From: Acidimicrobiales bacterium
GTDB lineage: Bacteria; Actinomycetota; Acidimicrobiia; Acidimicrobiales; Ilumatobacteraceae
NCBI GenBank assembly: GCA_030832455.1
Contig: JAURJB010000005.1
Span: 1 to 51,048 of the forward strand
Direction: 5' to 3'
Length of the DNA stretch: 51,048 nucleotides
Both the position numbers and the translations under genes were made by a program. Of the stretch, positions 27,304 to 37,465 are shown one piece after another; within the stretch, counting starts at the first letter, position 1; each line of letters begins with the position of its first letter. The notes beneath the pieces are model-generated. The model did not search any database and was not told the DNA's origin. It saw only the letters and a list, made by a program, of their open reading frames with translations.

Positions 27304-27370
27304 CTAATTCGCCAATAATTCTGCTAGGACACTTAGGGGCGACACGGCGGCGCTCGGTACGCTTATTGCC

Positions 27371-28267
27371 ATGACTACACGCAAGAGCACGTCAGCTTCG
27401 GGTTCGATGAGAGTTAATCGCGGTTTGGCAGAAATGCTGAAAGGTGGCGTCATCATGGACGTTGTCAACCCCGAACAAGCAAAGATCGCCGAAGATGCGG
27501 GTGCGACCGCGGTAATGGCCCTCGAGCGTGTGCCTGCTGATATCCGTCGTGACGGTGGCGTTGCTCGAATGAGCGATCCAGAAATGATTGAAGGCATCAA
27601 GGCAGTAGTCACGATTCCCGTGATGGCCAAGGCTCGTATTGGACACTTCGTTGAAGCGCAGATTTTGGAAGCACTCGGAGTTGACTTCATCGATGAGTCA
27701 GAAGTGCTGACTCCTGCTGATGAAACGCATCACATTGACAAATTCGCATTTACGGCCCCATTCGTGTGTGGAGCGACCAACCTCGGAGAAGCATTGCGTC
27801 GAATCAGTGAAGGTGCCGCTCTCATTCGCTCGAAGGGTGAAGCAGGAACAGGAAACGTTGTGGAGGCTGTTCGTCATCTTCGCAACATCACGGGTGACAT
27901 TCGCCGAATCACACAGGCAGACGCTGCAGAGTTGTTCGAGTGGGCAAAAAAGCTTGGAGCACCATTGCCACTCGTGCAAGAAATCGCCGAAACAGGAAAA
28001 TTGCAAGTGCCATTGTTCTGCGCAGGTGGAATCGCAACACCAGCAGATGCCGCGCTAGCAATGCAGTTGGGTGCAGAAGCAGTATTTGTTGGCTCAGGTA
28101 TTTTCAAGAGCAACGATCCAGCACCTCGGGCAAAAGCAATTGTTGAAGCCACGACCCATTTCCGCGATCCACATATTTTGGCAAAAGTGAGTCGAAATCT
28201 TGGTGCACCAATGACTGGCATCGGAATGGATCAGATCAACGAGCGATACGCCGAGCGTGGTTGGTAA
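27371..28267 (+). CDS. pdxS: Pyridoxal 5'-phosphate synthase subunit PdxS
   Basis: '[46 protein letters not shown]'. Confidence 0.97.
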   Translation: MTTRKSTSASGSMRVNRGLAEMLKGGVIMDVVNPEQAKIAEDAGATAVMALERVPADIRRDGGVARMSDPEMIEGIKAVVTIPVMAKARIGHFVEAQILEALGVDFIDESEVLTPADETHHIDKFAFTAPFVCGATNLGEALRRISEGAALIRSKGEAGTGNVVEAVRHLRNITGDIRRITQADAAELFEWAKKLGAPLPLVQEIAETGKLQVPLFCAGGIATPADAALAMQLGAEAVFVGSGIFKSNDPAPRAKAIVEATTHFRDPHILAKVSRNLGAPMTGIGMDQINERYAERGW

Positions 28268-28279
28268 TCGAGAACCATC

Positions 28280-28861
28280 TTGAGTGGTGTCGTTGGCGTC
28301 CTTGCGCTGCAGGGAGCATTTGAATCTCACGAAACGGTGTTGCGTGGCCTCGGGTGTGCAACGCAGCAGGTGCGAACGCCTGATGATTTAGCCAAAGTCA
28401 ATTCACTTGTAATTCCAGGTGGAGAGTCGACCACGATGTCGCATTTGCTCCTTACCTCTGGGCTGTTCGATCCGCTGAAAGAACGACTCGTTGATCGACT
28501 TCCTGTGTTTGGAACGTGTGCTGGAATGATTTTGCTGGCGTCACATATCGAAGATGGTCGACCTGATCAGCGTTGCTTTTCGGCGATTGATATTGACGTT
28601 CGTCGTAATGCGTATGGACGACAGATTGACAGTTTCGAAACTGATCTAGATGTTCAAGGAATCGATGGCGATTTCCATGCAGTATTCATTAGGGCACCAC
28701 AGGTTGTCCGTTATGGTCCAGGTGTGCACATTTTGGCTCGCCATGACGATGACGTTGTCCTTGCACGCGAAGGTGCAGTGCTTGTTGCATCGTTTCATCC
28801 CGAATTGACACATGACGACCGTATTCATCGGTTGTTTATCGAAATGTTGTTGGAGGTTTAG
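28280..28861 (+). CDS. pdxT: Pyridoxal 5'-phosphate synthase glutaminase subunit PdxT
   Basis: 'VGVLALQGAFESHETVLRGLG', 'LVIPGGESTTMSHLL', 'VFGTCAGMILLA', 'ASFHPELTHDDRIHRLF'; TTG start. Confidence 0.96.
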   Translation: MSGVVGVLALQGAFESHETVLRGLGCATQQVRTPDDLAKVNSLVIPGGESTTMSHLLLTSGLFDPLKERLVDRLPVFGTCAGMILLASHIEDGRPDQRCFSAIDIDVRRNAYGRQIDSFETDLDVQGIDGDFHAVFIRAPQVVRYGPGVHILARHDDDVVLAREGAVLVASFHPELTHDDRIHRLFIEMLLEV

Positions 28862-28863
28862 AT

Positions 28864-29613
28864 ATGTCTGGACATTCCAAATGGGCAACGATTAAGCGCA
28901 AGAAGGGCGCGATCGATGCAGCTCGAGGAAAGACGTTTGCAAAGTTGTCTCGACAGCTTGATGTTGCGACGCGAGAGGGTGGTGGAGATCCTGCAAGTAA
29001 TGCAACATTGCGAACAATTATTCAAAAGGCTAAAGCGGCGCACATGACCAACGATGCGATTGATCGCGCAATCAAAAGAGGTCTTGGCGAACAAACAGGT
29101 GCGGCATATGAAACCATCACATACGAAGGTTATGCGCCAGGTGGAGTTGCGATGCTTGTCGATGCATTAACAAACAATCGAAATCGCACTGCCGCAGACG
29201 TGCGAATGGCATTTACCAAATCTGGAGGAGCGTTGGCCGAACCGGGTGCGGTTGCCTGGCAGTTCTCGCGAAAAGGAATTGTGCAAGTGGATAAGACTGT
29301 CACCGAAGACGATGTGATGTTGATCGCACTTGACCATGGTGCAGAAGATGTCACTAATGATGGTGATTCGTGGCGAGTTACGTGCGACTCGGCAACGGTA
29401 TTCGAACTTAAGGCTGCGTTAGAAGAGGCAGGCATGAATGTTGTGTCTGCACAGAACACGATGGTGTCATCAATGAGTGTTGCTGTGGGCGACCCTGATG
29501 ATGCCAAAGCAATCCTTAAAATCATGGATGATCTTGAAGACAATGATGACGTTCAAGACGTTTATTCGAACTTTGATATTTCAGACGAACTACTAAACGA
29601 GGTTGCACAATGA
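28864..29613 (+). CDS. YebC/PmpR family protein
   Basis: 'MSGHSKWATIKRKKGAIDAARGKTFAKLSRQLDVATREGGGDPASNATLR'. Confidence 0.96.
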   Translation: MSGHSKWATIKRKKGAIDAARGKTFAKLSRQLDVATREGGGDPASNATLRTIIQKAKAAHMTNDAIDRAIKRGLGEQTGAAYETITYEGYAPGGVAMLVDALTNNRNRTAADVRMAFTKSGGALAEPGAVAWQFSRKGIVQVDKTVTEDDVMLIALDHGAEDVTNDGDSWRVTCDSATVFELKAALEEAGMNVVSAQNTMVSSMSVAVGDPDDAKAILKIMDDLEDNDDVQDVYSNFDISDELLNEVAQ

Positions 29614-30071
29614 CGATAAAAGCAGGAGATCGGGCACCAGAATTCACGTTGCCTGGAACAGGCGGAAAGTCATATTCACTTTCCGATTATGCAGGAAAGC
29701 CGGTGGTTATTGTGTTCTACCCAGGCGACAACACGCCTGTGTGCACAAAGCAGCTCAATGCCTACAACGACGAAATGAGCGAGTTCGACAATGTTGGGGC
29801 ACAGGTAATTGGGATCTCGGCACAAGATGTCTCAAGTCACGACGAGTTTTCTGGCAAGCATGGTTTCGCATTTCCGTTGCTGGCTGATGTTGACAAATAT
29901 GTCTCGCAGCAATACGGCATCTTGGGGCCTCTTGGTTTTCCCCGCAGAAGCGTGTTCGTCGTTGATGGCAAAGGCATCGTTCGCTATGTCCATCGGGCGC
30001 TAGCGGGGTTGACCTACCGGCCGGTACGGGAACTCGTCGAAGCAGTAGAAAAGGCCAAACTCGACTCGTAA
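29610..30071 (+). CDS. Peroxiredoxin, Bcp/AhpE-like, single cysteine
   Basis: 'GDRAPEFTLPGTGGKSYSLSDYAGKPVVIVFYPGDNTPVCTKQ'; only one Cys in the whole translation. Confidence 0.9.
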   Translation: MTIKAGDRAPEFTLPGTGGKSYSLSDYAGKPVVIVFYPGDNTPVCTKQLNAYNDEMSEFDNVGAQVIGISAQDVSSHDEFSGKHGFAFPLLADVDKYVSQQYGILGPLGFPRRSVFVVDGKGIVRYVHRALAGLTYRPVRELVEAVEKAKLDS

Positions 30072-30078
30072 GCCGAAC

Positions 30079-30084
30079 TAGTCT
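30079..30084 (+). promoter_or_regulatory. TAGTCT -10-like box for ruvC
   Basis: 7 nt before ATG 30092. Confidence 0.45.
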
Positions 30085-30091
30085 TGAACAT

Positions 30092-30625
30092 ATGTTCGCC
30101 CCAACGTCGTCTGTGGTGCTGGGGATCGACCCTGGATTGACGCGCTGTGGCTTTGCTGCCTTGGTGCCCAGTGCGGGAGGCAACGCCGATGTGGTGTCGA
30201 TGGGTGTGTTGACATCACCTAAAGATGATCGGTTGCCTCAACGACTTGCGATGATCCAGGTTGATCTTGAAGCGTTGATCAACGATGTTGCGCCATCTGC
30301 GATCGCGGTTGAACAAGTTTTTTTTCAAAACAATGTGCGTACAGCAATGAGTGTTGGGCAAGTAAGTGGTCTGGTTTTGGCTATGGCCTACAGGTTGGGG
30401 ATAGATGTTGTGCAATACACCCCAAGTCAAGTGAAGTTGGCGATTGCTGGGTCGGGAACCGCGAGCAAACTACAAGTCCAGAAAATGGTGCAACGGCGAC
30501 TGGGTTTACGTGTGCTGCCAAAACCCGCTGATGCTGCTGACGCTGCTGCAATAGCGTTGTGTCACATGGCGGTGTCGCCGCTGGCAAATAGCGTCCAACG
30601 TGCACAAGCGGGGGCACGGCAATGA
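30092..30625 (+). CDS. ruvC: Holliday junction endodeoxyribonuclease RuvC
   Basis: 'VLGIDPGLTRCGFAALVP', 'IAVEQVFFQNNVRTAMSVGQVSGLVL'; followed by ruvA and ruvB. Confidence 0.96.
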   Translation: MFAPTSSVVLGIDPGLTRCGFAALVPSAGGNADVVSMGVLTSPKDDRLPQRLAMIQVDLEALINDVAPSAIAVEQVFFQNNVRTAMSVGQVSGLVLAMAYRLGIDVVQYTPSQVKLAIAGSGTASKLQVQKMVQRRLGLRVLPKPADAADAAAIALCHMAVSPLANSVQRAQAGARQ

Positions 30626-31215
30626 TTGGATCGTTGCGAGCATCCGTGATTGAACGAAACAGTGACGGCACAGTGCTCGTCGAAACGGCAGGAGTTGGAT
30701 ACATCGTTCATGTCACTCCACGCACACTTGCCGAACTAGAGCCGACATCCGCGGTGTTTATGCACGTGCACCATCACATTCGTGAAGATGCGCAAACGTT
30801 GTTTGGATTTCTTGATAAAGATGAGCGAGTTACGTTCCAAACATTGATTGCTACGCACGGCATAGGTCCGAGCATGGCTATGGCGATCTTGGCGACACAT
30901 ACACCTCGAGCGCTTGTCGACATTGTCGCCACAAACGATCATGGCGCACTCACTCTGGTTCCAGGTGTTGGAAAGAAAACTGCCGAGCGCTTGTTGGTTG
31001 AGTTGCGAGACAAACTGCAGCTTCCGGTGCTCGATTCACTGAGCGATAAGTCAACTGCAACGGGTTCTGCAATTACTGACGTGCGAGATGCACTTGCAGG
31101 ACTTGGTTATTCGACAGAAGAGATTCGCGACGTGTTGCGAGAACTGCCTGCCGATTTGAGCGCGGAAGGTTTGTTGCGTCAAGCGCTGAATCTGTTGGGG
31201 GCCCGTCGTGCGTGA
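30622..31215 (+). CDS. ruvA: Holliday junction branch migration protein RuvA
   Basis: '[31 protein letters not shown]', '[20 protein letters not shown]'. Confidence 0.96.
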   Translation: MIGSLRASVIERNSDGTVLVETAGVGYIVHVTPRTLAELEPTSAVFMHVHHHIREDAQTLFGFLDKDERVTFQTLIATHGIGPSMAMAILATHTPRALVDIVATNDHGALTLVPGVGKKTAERLLVELRDKLQLPVLDSLSDKSTATGSAITDVRDALAGLGYSTEEIRDVLRELPADLSAEGLLRQALNLLGARRA

Positions 31216-32236
31216 AGAGTTTGTCGATCCGCAGATGCGCGAAAACGATCTCGACGATCACGGCATCGAGGCCGGTCTTCGTCCAAAAAGTCTTGATGAA
31301 TTCGTCGGCCAGCGCGAACTGAAAGAGCATTTAGGCATTGTGCTTGAGGCTGCGCGCCGAAGAGGCCAAGCAGCCGACCACTTGTTACTTGCTGGACCAC
31401 CGGGTTTGGGCAAAACAACAATGGCCTCAATCGTTGCATCCGAGATGAATGCGCACATTCACATCACATCGGGTCCGGCCTTAGAACGAGCAGGTGATCT
31501 AGCTGCAATTCTGACAAAGCTAGAACCAAATGATGTCTTGTTCATCGATGAGATTCACCGACTTTCGCGAACGGTTGAAGAGATCCTGTATCCAGCAATG
31601 GAAGATTTCCAGATTGACATTGTTGTTGGCAAAGGTCCTGCAGCTTCATCGATCCGACTTGCGCTCCCACGTTTTACATTGATTGGAGCCACGACTCGTA
31701 CGGGAATGATTACCGGTCCGTTGCGGGATCGTTTTGGACTTGTTGCACGACTTGATTACTACGATGATGCCGAGTTGCAACTCATTGTTCAACGGGCCGC
31801 AACAATTTTGGGTGTAGACATTGACGGTCAAGGGGCGAGTGAAATCGCGAGGAGATCACGGGGCACTCCACGAATTGCGAACAGGCTGCTACGTCGTGTC
31901 CGTGACTTCGCAGAGGTGCGTGGCAACGGCAAGGTCAATCAGGAGAGTGCACGCGATGCATTGACGGTTTTCGGAGTTGATGACTTAGGCCTAGACAAAG
32001 TGGACCGCGCAGTGTTGTCGGCAATTTGCACCCAATTTAACGGTGGCCCTGTGGGGCTCTCCACCTTGGCGATCAGCGTGAGTGAGCAAACAGAAACCAT
32101 TGAAGACGTCTATGAACCGTTTTTAATTCAGCAGGGCCTCATCGCGCGAACCCCACGTGGGCGAGTAGCGATGCCGTCCGCGTGGACGCATCTTGGGCTG
32201 ACGCCACCAACACAGTCGCCAGACTTATTCTCGTAG
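31208..32236 (+). CDS. ruvB: Holliday junction branch migration helicase RuvB
   Basis: '[53 protein letters not shown]', '[11 protein letters not shown]'. Confidence 0.97.
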   Translation: MREEFVDPQMRENDLDDHGIEAGLRPKSLDEFVGQRELKEHLGIVLEAARRRGQAADHLLLAGPPGLGKTTMASIVASEMNAHIHITSGPALERAGDLAAILTKLEPNDVLFIDEIHRLSRTVEEILYPAMEDFQIDIVVGKGPAASSIRLALPRFTLIGATTRTGMITGPLRDRFGLVARLDYYDDAELQLIVQRAATILGVDIDGQGASEIARRSRGTPRIANRLLRRVRDFAEVRGNGKVNQESARDALTVFGVDDLGLDKVDRAVLSAICTQFNGGPVGLSTLAISVSEQTETIEDVYEPFLIQQGLIARTPRGRVAMPSAWTHLGLTPPTQSPDLFS

Positions 32237-32255
32237 ATAACTCTTAGCTGATTGG

Positions 32256-33302
32256 TTGATGTGCGTGGATTTAAATGACATTGATTACGTGTTGCCCGAG
32301 CAGCTCATTGCACAAACGCCATGTGAACCACGTGATTGCGCGAGATTGTTGGTAAATGCACCAAATGACATGAAGCATCTTCATGTCAGTGACATTGACT
32401 CGTTGTTTCATGAGGGTGATGTGATGGTGGTGAATCACACAAGGGTGTTGCCAGCACGGCTCAAGCTGCGCCGTCAAACGGGTGGGGCGGTAGAGGTGCT
32501 GCTACTCGAAGAACAACAAGATCATCCATTTCGTTGGGAGGCATTGGTTAAACCAGGTGGAAAGTTGTCTGCCCGCGAATTGCTCGTGACTGACACAGGA
32601 GACGCTGTTCTGCATGTTGTTCAACGGTCGGAGGCGGGCGACACGTTCGATGTGGAGTTTGTAACACCAGACCATAAATCGATGATGGATCGGATTATCG
32701 AGCTAGGGGAGATGCCGCTTCCTCCCTACATCACCACGCGGCTTGATGACGCCAATCGGTATCAAACTGTGTTTGCTCACGATCAGAAATCCTCCGCAGC
32801 GCCAACAGCTGGGCTGCACTTTACGACCGAGCTTCTCGAGCGGATTCGTTCACGTGGAGTGCGCATTTGTGAAGTGGAACTTGTGGTTGGACTCGACACC
32901 TTCAAGCCAATTTCAGTAGGTAATCCACTGGACCATCAAATTCATACCGAGTCGTATCGTGTGCCTGCCGAAACGCTTGCCGCATGCCAGGAAGCGCATG
33001 CACATGGCAATCGAGTGATTGCGGTCGGCACAACTGCAACACGCGCATTAGAGAGTGCAACCTCGTTTAACACGCTCAGCGGAAGAACGAATCTGTACAT
33101 CACTCCTGGATATCAATGGAAGATCGTCGATCTCATGGTGACTAACTTCCATATGCCACGAACCACGTTGCTATTGATGATCGAGGCATTTATTGGCAAG
33201 CAGTGGCGAGAGGTGTATGCCGAAGCAATTGCGCGCGAATATCGAATGCTGTCATTTGGTGACGCGATGCTGCTGTACCGTAATACCAATGTTTCCGGTT
33301 GA
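32256..33302 (+). CDS. queA: tRNA preQ1(34) S-adenosylmethionine ribosyltransferase-isomerase
   Basis: 'DYVLPEQLIAQTPCEPRDCARLLV', 'VMVVNHTRVLPARL', 'SAAPTAGLHFTTELLERI'. Start may be 32259. Confidence 0.95.
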   Translation: MMCVDLNDIDYVLPEQLIAQTPCEPRDCARLLVNAPNDMKHLHVSDIDSLFHEGDVMVVNHTRVLPARLKLRRQTGGAVEVLLLEEQQDHPFRWEALVKPGGKLSARELLVTDTGDAVLHVVQRSEAGDTFDVEFVTPDHKSMMDRIIELGEMPLPPYITTRLDDANRYQTVFAHDQKSSAAPTAGLHFTTELLERIRSRGVRICEVELVVGLDTFKPISVGNPLDHQIHTESYRVPAETLAACQEAHAHGNRVIAVGTTATRALESATSFNTLSGRTNLYITPGYQWKIVDLMVTNFHMPRTTLLLMIEAFIGKQWREVYAEAIAREYRMLSFGDAMLLYRNTNVSG

Positions 33303-34392
33303 GTTTTTACAAGTTGCACAAGACGGACAGGCTCGCGCAGGAGTAGCGACAACACACCGCGGAACGTATACAACGCCATGCTTCATGCCGGTTGGTACTC
33401 GCGGCGCAATCAAATATCTCAGTGCTCAGGACTACGAACAGATTGGAGCACAGATCGTGTTAGGCAATACCTATCACTTGATGTTGCGACCTGGCGCAGA
33501 ACTTATTGCTCGCTTCGGAGGTTTAGGAGCATTTGCTGGGTGGAATGGATTGACGCTCACCGACTCAGGTGGATTTCAGGTGTTTTCGCTCAATCCTGAT
33601 GTTGATGATGAGGGAGTGACCTTCAAGTCAACCTATGACGGCTCAATGCATCGCTTCACACCCGAATCAGCAGTGCACACGCAGCAACTACTTGGCGCCG
33701 ATATTCAAATGGTGCTCGATGTGTGCCCTCCGCTGCCATCTCCGCCACATGTCGTACGCACTGCGTTGGAACGCACGACTATGTGGGCCGCGCGTGCACG
33801 GGATGCACATGTTCGACAGGATCAATCGTTGTTTGGCATCGTGCAAGGCGGCATCGATGTCAACATGCGGGTAGAAAGTGCAGAACGAACAGCGGCATTG
33901 CAATTTGATGGATACGGCATTGGCGGTCTTTCGGTGGGAGAGACACGTGAAGAGATGGTGCCGGCGCTGCAAGCGGCGATTACTCAATTACCGGCAAATC
34001 GACCGCGCTATCTCATGGGTGTAGGCGATCCTGCATCTCTTGTTGAGGCGGTGAATCTTGGCGTCGATCAATTTGATTGCGTGTTGCAGACACGGCTTGG
34101 GCGGCATGGCACTGCGCTGACTTCGGCGGGCAGAGTCAACTTGAAGCGCGCCGAATTCACGGAAAGCGATGCACCGATCGATGCAGCCTGTTCATGCATG
34201 GTGTGCACGCGACACACTCGTGGTTATATCCGTCACTTGTTCCAAGTAGGCGAACCAACTGCATCACGCCTTGTTTCCATTCACAATGTGGCATGGACGA
34301 TTTCGCTGATGGATCAGATGCGTCGTTCGATTATTGACGGAACATTTGCGCAGTTACGGCGGGATATTTTGGCCGTTTGGGGCGCTGCCTAG
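33289..34392 (+). CDS. tgt: tRNA-guanine transglycosylase
   Basis: 'TPCFMPVGTRGAIKYLSAQDYEQIGAQIVLGNTYHLMLRPG', 'LTLTDSGGFQVFSLNP', 'CSCMVCTRHTRGYIRHLF' zinc site; overlaps queA end by 14 nt. Confidence 0.95.
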   Translation: MFPVEFLQVAQDGQARAGVATTHRGTYTTPCFMPVGTRGAIKYLSAQDYEQIGAQIVLGNTYHLMLRPGAELIARFGGLGAFAGWNGLTLTDSGGFQVFSLNPDVDDEGVTFKSTYDGSMHRFTPESAVHTQQLLGADIQMVLDVCPPLPSPPHVVRTALERTTMWAARARDAHVRQDQSLFGIVQGGIDVNMRVESAERTAALQFDGYGIGGLSVGETREEMVPALQAAITQLPANRPRYLMGVGDPASLVEAVNLGVDQFDCVLQTRLGRHGTALTSAGRVNLKRAEFTESDAPIDAACSCMVCTRHTRGYIRHLFQVGEPTASRLVSIHNVAWTISLMDQMRRSIIDGTFAQLRRDILAVWGAA

Positions 34393-34420
34393 AGCGACGT
34401 CCAGAAAGAGGCATGCAAGG

Positions 34421-34426
34421 TAGAGT
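34421..34426 (+). promoter_or_regulatory. TAGAGT -10-like box for yajC
   Basis: 8 nt before ATG 34435. Confidence 0.45.
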
Positions 34427-34434
34427 AAGGACTT

Positions 34435-34776
34435 ATGTTCACAGCCTTTTCCCTCGTAGCCGCTGGTACGTCGTCCACGAACTCGAGCTCGCCACTTAGT
34501 TTCCTGCCCATCGTCGTCATTTTCGGCGCCATGTATTTTGTGTTGATCCGTCCGCAGCGAAAGCGTGCGAAAGCTGCCAAGGACTTGCAGAGTTCACTGC
34601 AAGAAGGCGACCATGTACTGTTGACTTCGGGTATTTATGGCTACATCTCGGAAATCGAAGATGACAAGCCATATGTTTGGTTTGAGGCCAACACGGGTGT
34701 GGAGTTCCGCATTTCACGCACGGCAATTGCAGGGAAGACTCCTGATCCTGCAAACCCTTCTGCCGAGCAGAAGTAG
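34435..34776 (+). CDS. yajC: Preprotein translocase subunit YajC
   Basis: 'FLPIVVIFGAMYFVLIRPQRKRAKAAKDLQSSLQEGDHVLLTSGIYGYISEI'; followed by secD, secF. Confidence 0.93.
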   Translation: MFTAFSLVAAGTSSTNSSSPLSFLPIVVIFGAMYFVLIRPQRKRAKAAKDLQSSLQEGDHVLLTSGIYGYISEIEDDKPYVWFEANTGVEFRISRTAIAGKTPDPANPSAEQK

Positions 34777-34791
34777 TTAACGGCCGTCAGG

Positions 34792-36339
34792 ATGGTGAGG
34801 CGTCTCGTCGTATCGCTCGTTGGTGTTGTCGTTGTTGTTTTTGGGTTGCTTGTAAGCAACATCGTTGCCGGAAACGTTCCCGCACTCGGTCTCGATCTGC
34901 AAGGTGGCGCATCTGTCACGTTGCAGCCTGAAGGCGAGTACGACATTGCAGCCCTCGACGTTGCCCTTGACATCATTCGCCAACGCGTTGACTCAATTGG
35001 TGTTTCCGAGCCAGAGATCATTCGTCAGGGTGACACGGTCGTGGTCAACTTGCCAGGTGTCGATGACCAGCAGCGCGCACTCGACATCATCGGCAAGCAA
35101 GGACAGTTGTTGTTGCGGCCTGTTCTTGAGGCGGGCACACTCAATACTTCAACGGAAACCACAGTGCCAGGTACCGCCACAACAGTTGTCGATACCACGT
35201 TGCCTGCCGCAAGTGGTCCGGGTAATTCTCGTCGGGTTGTTGCAGCAGCAGTGCCCGACACAACAGCGACAACAGACACCGTGGACCCCGATGCGACTTC
35301 GGTCGATTCTGCAACCCCTGCAGCCACACCGTCACTTGATGAGATCTTGGCGAATCAGGATGCAAATGATCCAAATGCAGCAGTAATTTTGCTCGGCGAA
35401 AATGGCGATGTGTATTCGGCCGGACCAGCAGGCGCCACCGGTCTTGTATTTAGTAATGATGCTGCAGCCGAAATCAGCAGTGGCTCATGGAGCGTCGTCG
35501 TCGGCTTGTTGAACGGCTCAGCAGGCGAAGACATTTGGAACGCCCTTGCAACACGTTGTTTTAATCGAGACGAGACATGTCCAACGGGGCAAATAGCAAT
35601 TGCGTTAGATGGAGTAGTCATCTCGGCTCCCGTGGTTCAACAAGCAGTGTTCACGGGTGGCACAGTGCAGATCACAGGCGATTTCACTGAGCAGGAGGCG
35701 CGTGACCTAGCAAAGATACTCGAATTCGGTGCTGTGCCCGTGAAGTTTGGAGTTGCAACGGTGCAAACCGTTTCACCAACACTTGGTAAGGATTCTCTTC
35801 GCGCTGCACTGATTGCTGGTTTGCTTGGTGTGCTGTTGGTCATGTTGTTCTTCTTCTTTTACTACCGGTTGCTCACACTTGTGGTGGTTGGTGGTTTGGC
35901 TGTATCTGGCGCGTTCTTGTGGAGCGTCATCGCCTTTTTGTCTAAAACAAACGGTCTCGCGCTCACCTTGTCGGGAGTGGCGGGAATCATTGTCTCAATC
36001 GGTGTCACAGTTGACTCGTACGTAGTGTTCTTCGAGCGTCTCAAGGACGAATTGATGAATGGCAAAACCATGAAAGCGGCCGCGCAGCGTAGCTTCGATT
36101 CGGCATGGCGTACCATTCTTGCTGCGGACACGGTTTCGTTTTTAGGCGCAATCATTTTGTGGTACCTCACGGTTGGTCCCGTGCGTGGCTTCGCGTTCTT
36201 CCTTGGTCTATCAACGTTGACTGACGTGATTGTCGCGTACTTGTTCACACGCCCATCAATGTTGCTCTTAGCGCGAACAAAGTTCATGGCAGGTCGCAAG
36301 ATTCTTGGTGTGACAGTTCGCGAGGAGGCAACAGCATGA
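34792..36339 (+). CDS. secD: Protein translocase subunit SecD
   Basis: 'LGLDLQGGASVTLQPEGEYD', 'ITGDFTEQEARDLAKILEFGAVPVKF', C-terminal RND-type membrane domain. Confidence 0.95.
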   Translation: MVRRLVVSLVGVVVVVFGLLVSNIVAGNVPALGLDLQGGASVTLQPEGEYDIAALDVALDIIRQRVDSIGVSEPEIIRQGDTVVVNLPGVDDQQRALDIIGKQGQLLLRPVLEAGTLNTSTETTVPGTATTVVDTTLPAASGPGNSRRVVAAAVPDTTATTDTVDPDATSVDSATPAATPSLDEILANQDANDPNAAVILLGENGDVYSAGPAGATGLVFSNDAAAEISSGSWSVVVGLLNGSAGEDIWNALATRCFNRDETCPTGQIAIALDGVVISAPVVQQAVFTGGTVQITGDFTEQEARDLAKILEFGAVPVKFGVATVQTVSPTLGKDSLRAALIAGLLGVLLVMLFFFFYYRLLTLVVVGGLAVSGAFLWSVIAFLSKTNGLALTLSGVAGIIVSIGVTVDSYVVFFERLKDELMNGKTMKAAAQRSFDSAWRTILAADTVSFLGAIILWYLTVGPVRGFAFFLGLSTLTDVIVAYLFTRPSMLLLARTKFMAGRKILGVTVREEATA

Positions 36340-37454
36340 GTGGTCGCTTGAGCCGTCTGTATAGAGGCGAGACAACAGTTAATTTTTACGGTCGACGATG
36401 GGTGGGTTTCACCATTTCGATTGTGATCATGTTGCTCACTGTTGTTTCATTGTTCACCCGTGGTCTGAACTTGGGAATGGACTTTGAAGGTGGAGTCGCG
36501 TGGGAAGTGAGTGCAACATCGCTTTCCGTTGATGATGTCAAAAACATCTTGGAAGCAAACCAAATTGATGTCAACGAGGCGAAGGTTCAGGTGTTGAGTG
36601 GGTCAGAAGGCGAACGCATTCGCGTGCAAGTGGGTGCACAATCTGATGCGGTAAGTTCCCAAGTGCAACAGGCACTCGCCGATAAGGCTGGGGTCGAGAT
36701 CAACGACGTCAGTGTTGCCGTGGTGAGTTCCTCGTGGGGTGCGAGCATTACCGAAAAAGCGATTCGCGCATTACTCATATTCTTCCTTGTTGTATCGCTG
36801 TATATCTCGTGGCGTTTTGAATGGAAAATGGCTGTATCCGCCATTGCCGCTATGGCACATGACGTGATCATCAGTGTTGGTGTCTACTCAATTTTTGGTT
36901 TTTCGGTAACTCCAGCAACTGTCATTGCGATTCTCACAATTCTTGGTTTCTCCCTCTACGACACCATCGTGGTGTTTGACAAGGTGCATGACAATACAAA
37001 ACGTTTTTCTGCCTCGCGAGTGAGTTATGGAGACATCACCAACATTTCAATGAATCAAGTATTGATGCGGTCGATTAACACGTCTATTGCAGCCGTGTTG
37101 CCGGTGTTGTCGTTGTTGGTTATTGGGTCGTGGGTGCTTGGTGCGGTAGCGCTGGAAGAGTTCGCATTGGCGTTACTTGTTGGTATGGCGCTCGGTACGT
37201 ATTCGTCAATCTTTATCGCTACTCCATTGTTGGCAATGTTGAAGACTCGTGAGCTGAAGTTCAAGCCACTTGCCAATGAGCTGCATCTCGGTGAAGAAAT
37301 GTCGCGAATCGCCGGAACCGGCAAGAAGCAGACACGTGTTCGGGTGGTGGCATCGCAAGAGATGCAAGAGCTCGTAGGAGCATCACGCGAGCAGCAGTCA
37401 GTTACTGCAGCACTCAGCCATCCACCGCGTCCGCGGAAAAACAAGCGTAGGTAA
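36336..37454 (+). CDS. secF: Protein translocase subunit SecF
   Basis: 'LNLGMDFEGGVAWEV', 'TVIAILTILGFSLYDTIVVFDKVHDN', 'NQVLMRSINTSIAAVLPVLSLLVIG'. Confidence 0.95.
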   Translation: MSGRLSRLYRGETTVNFYGRRWVGFTISIVIMLLTVVSLFTRGLNLGMDFEGGVAWEVSATSLSVDDVKNILEANQIDVNEAKVQVLSGSEGERIRVQVGAQSDAVSSQVQQALADKAGVEINDVSVAVVSSSWGASITEKAIRALLIFFLVVSLYISWRFEWKMAVSAIAAMAHDVIISVGVYSIFGFSVTPATVIAILTILGFSLYDTIVVFDKVHDNTKRFSASRVSYGDITNISMNQVLMRSINTSIAAVLPVLSLLVIGSWVLGAVALEEFALALLVGMALGTYSSIFIATPLLAMLKTRELKFKPLANELHLGEEMSRIAGTGKKQTRVRVVASQEMQELVGASREQQSVTAALSHPPRPRKNKRR

Positions 37455-37465
37455 GGTCGCTCCAT

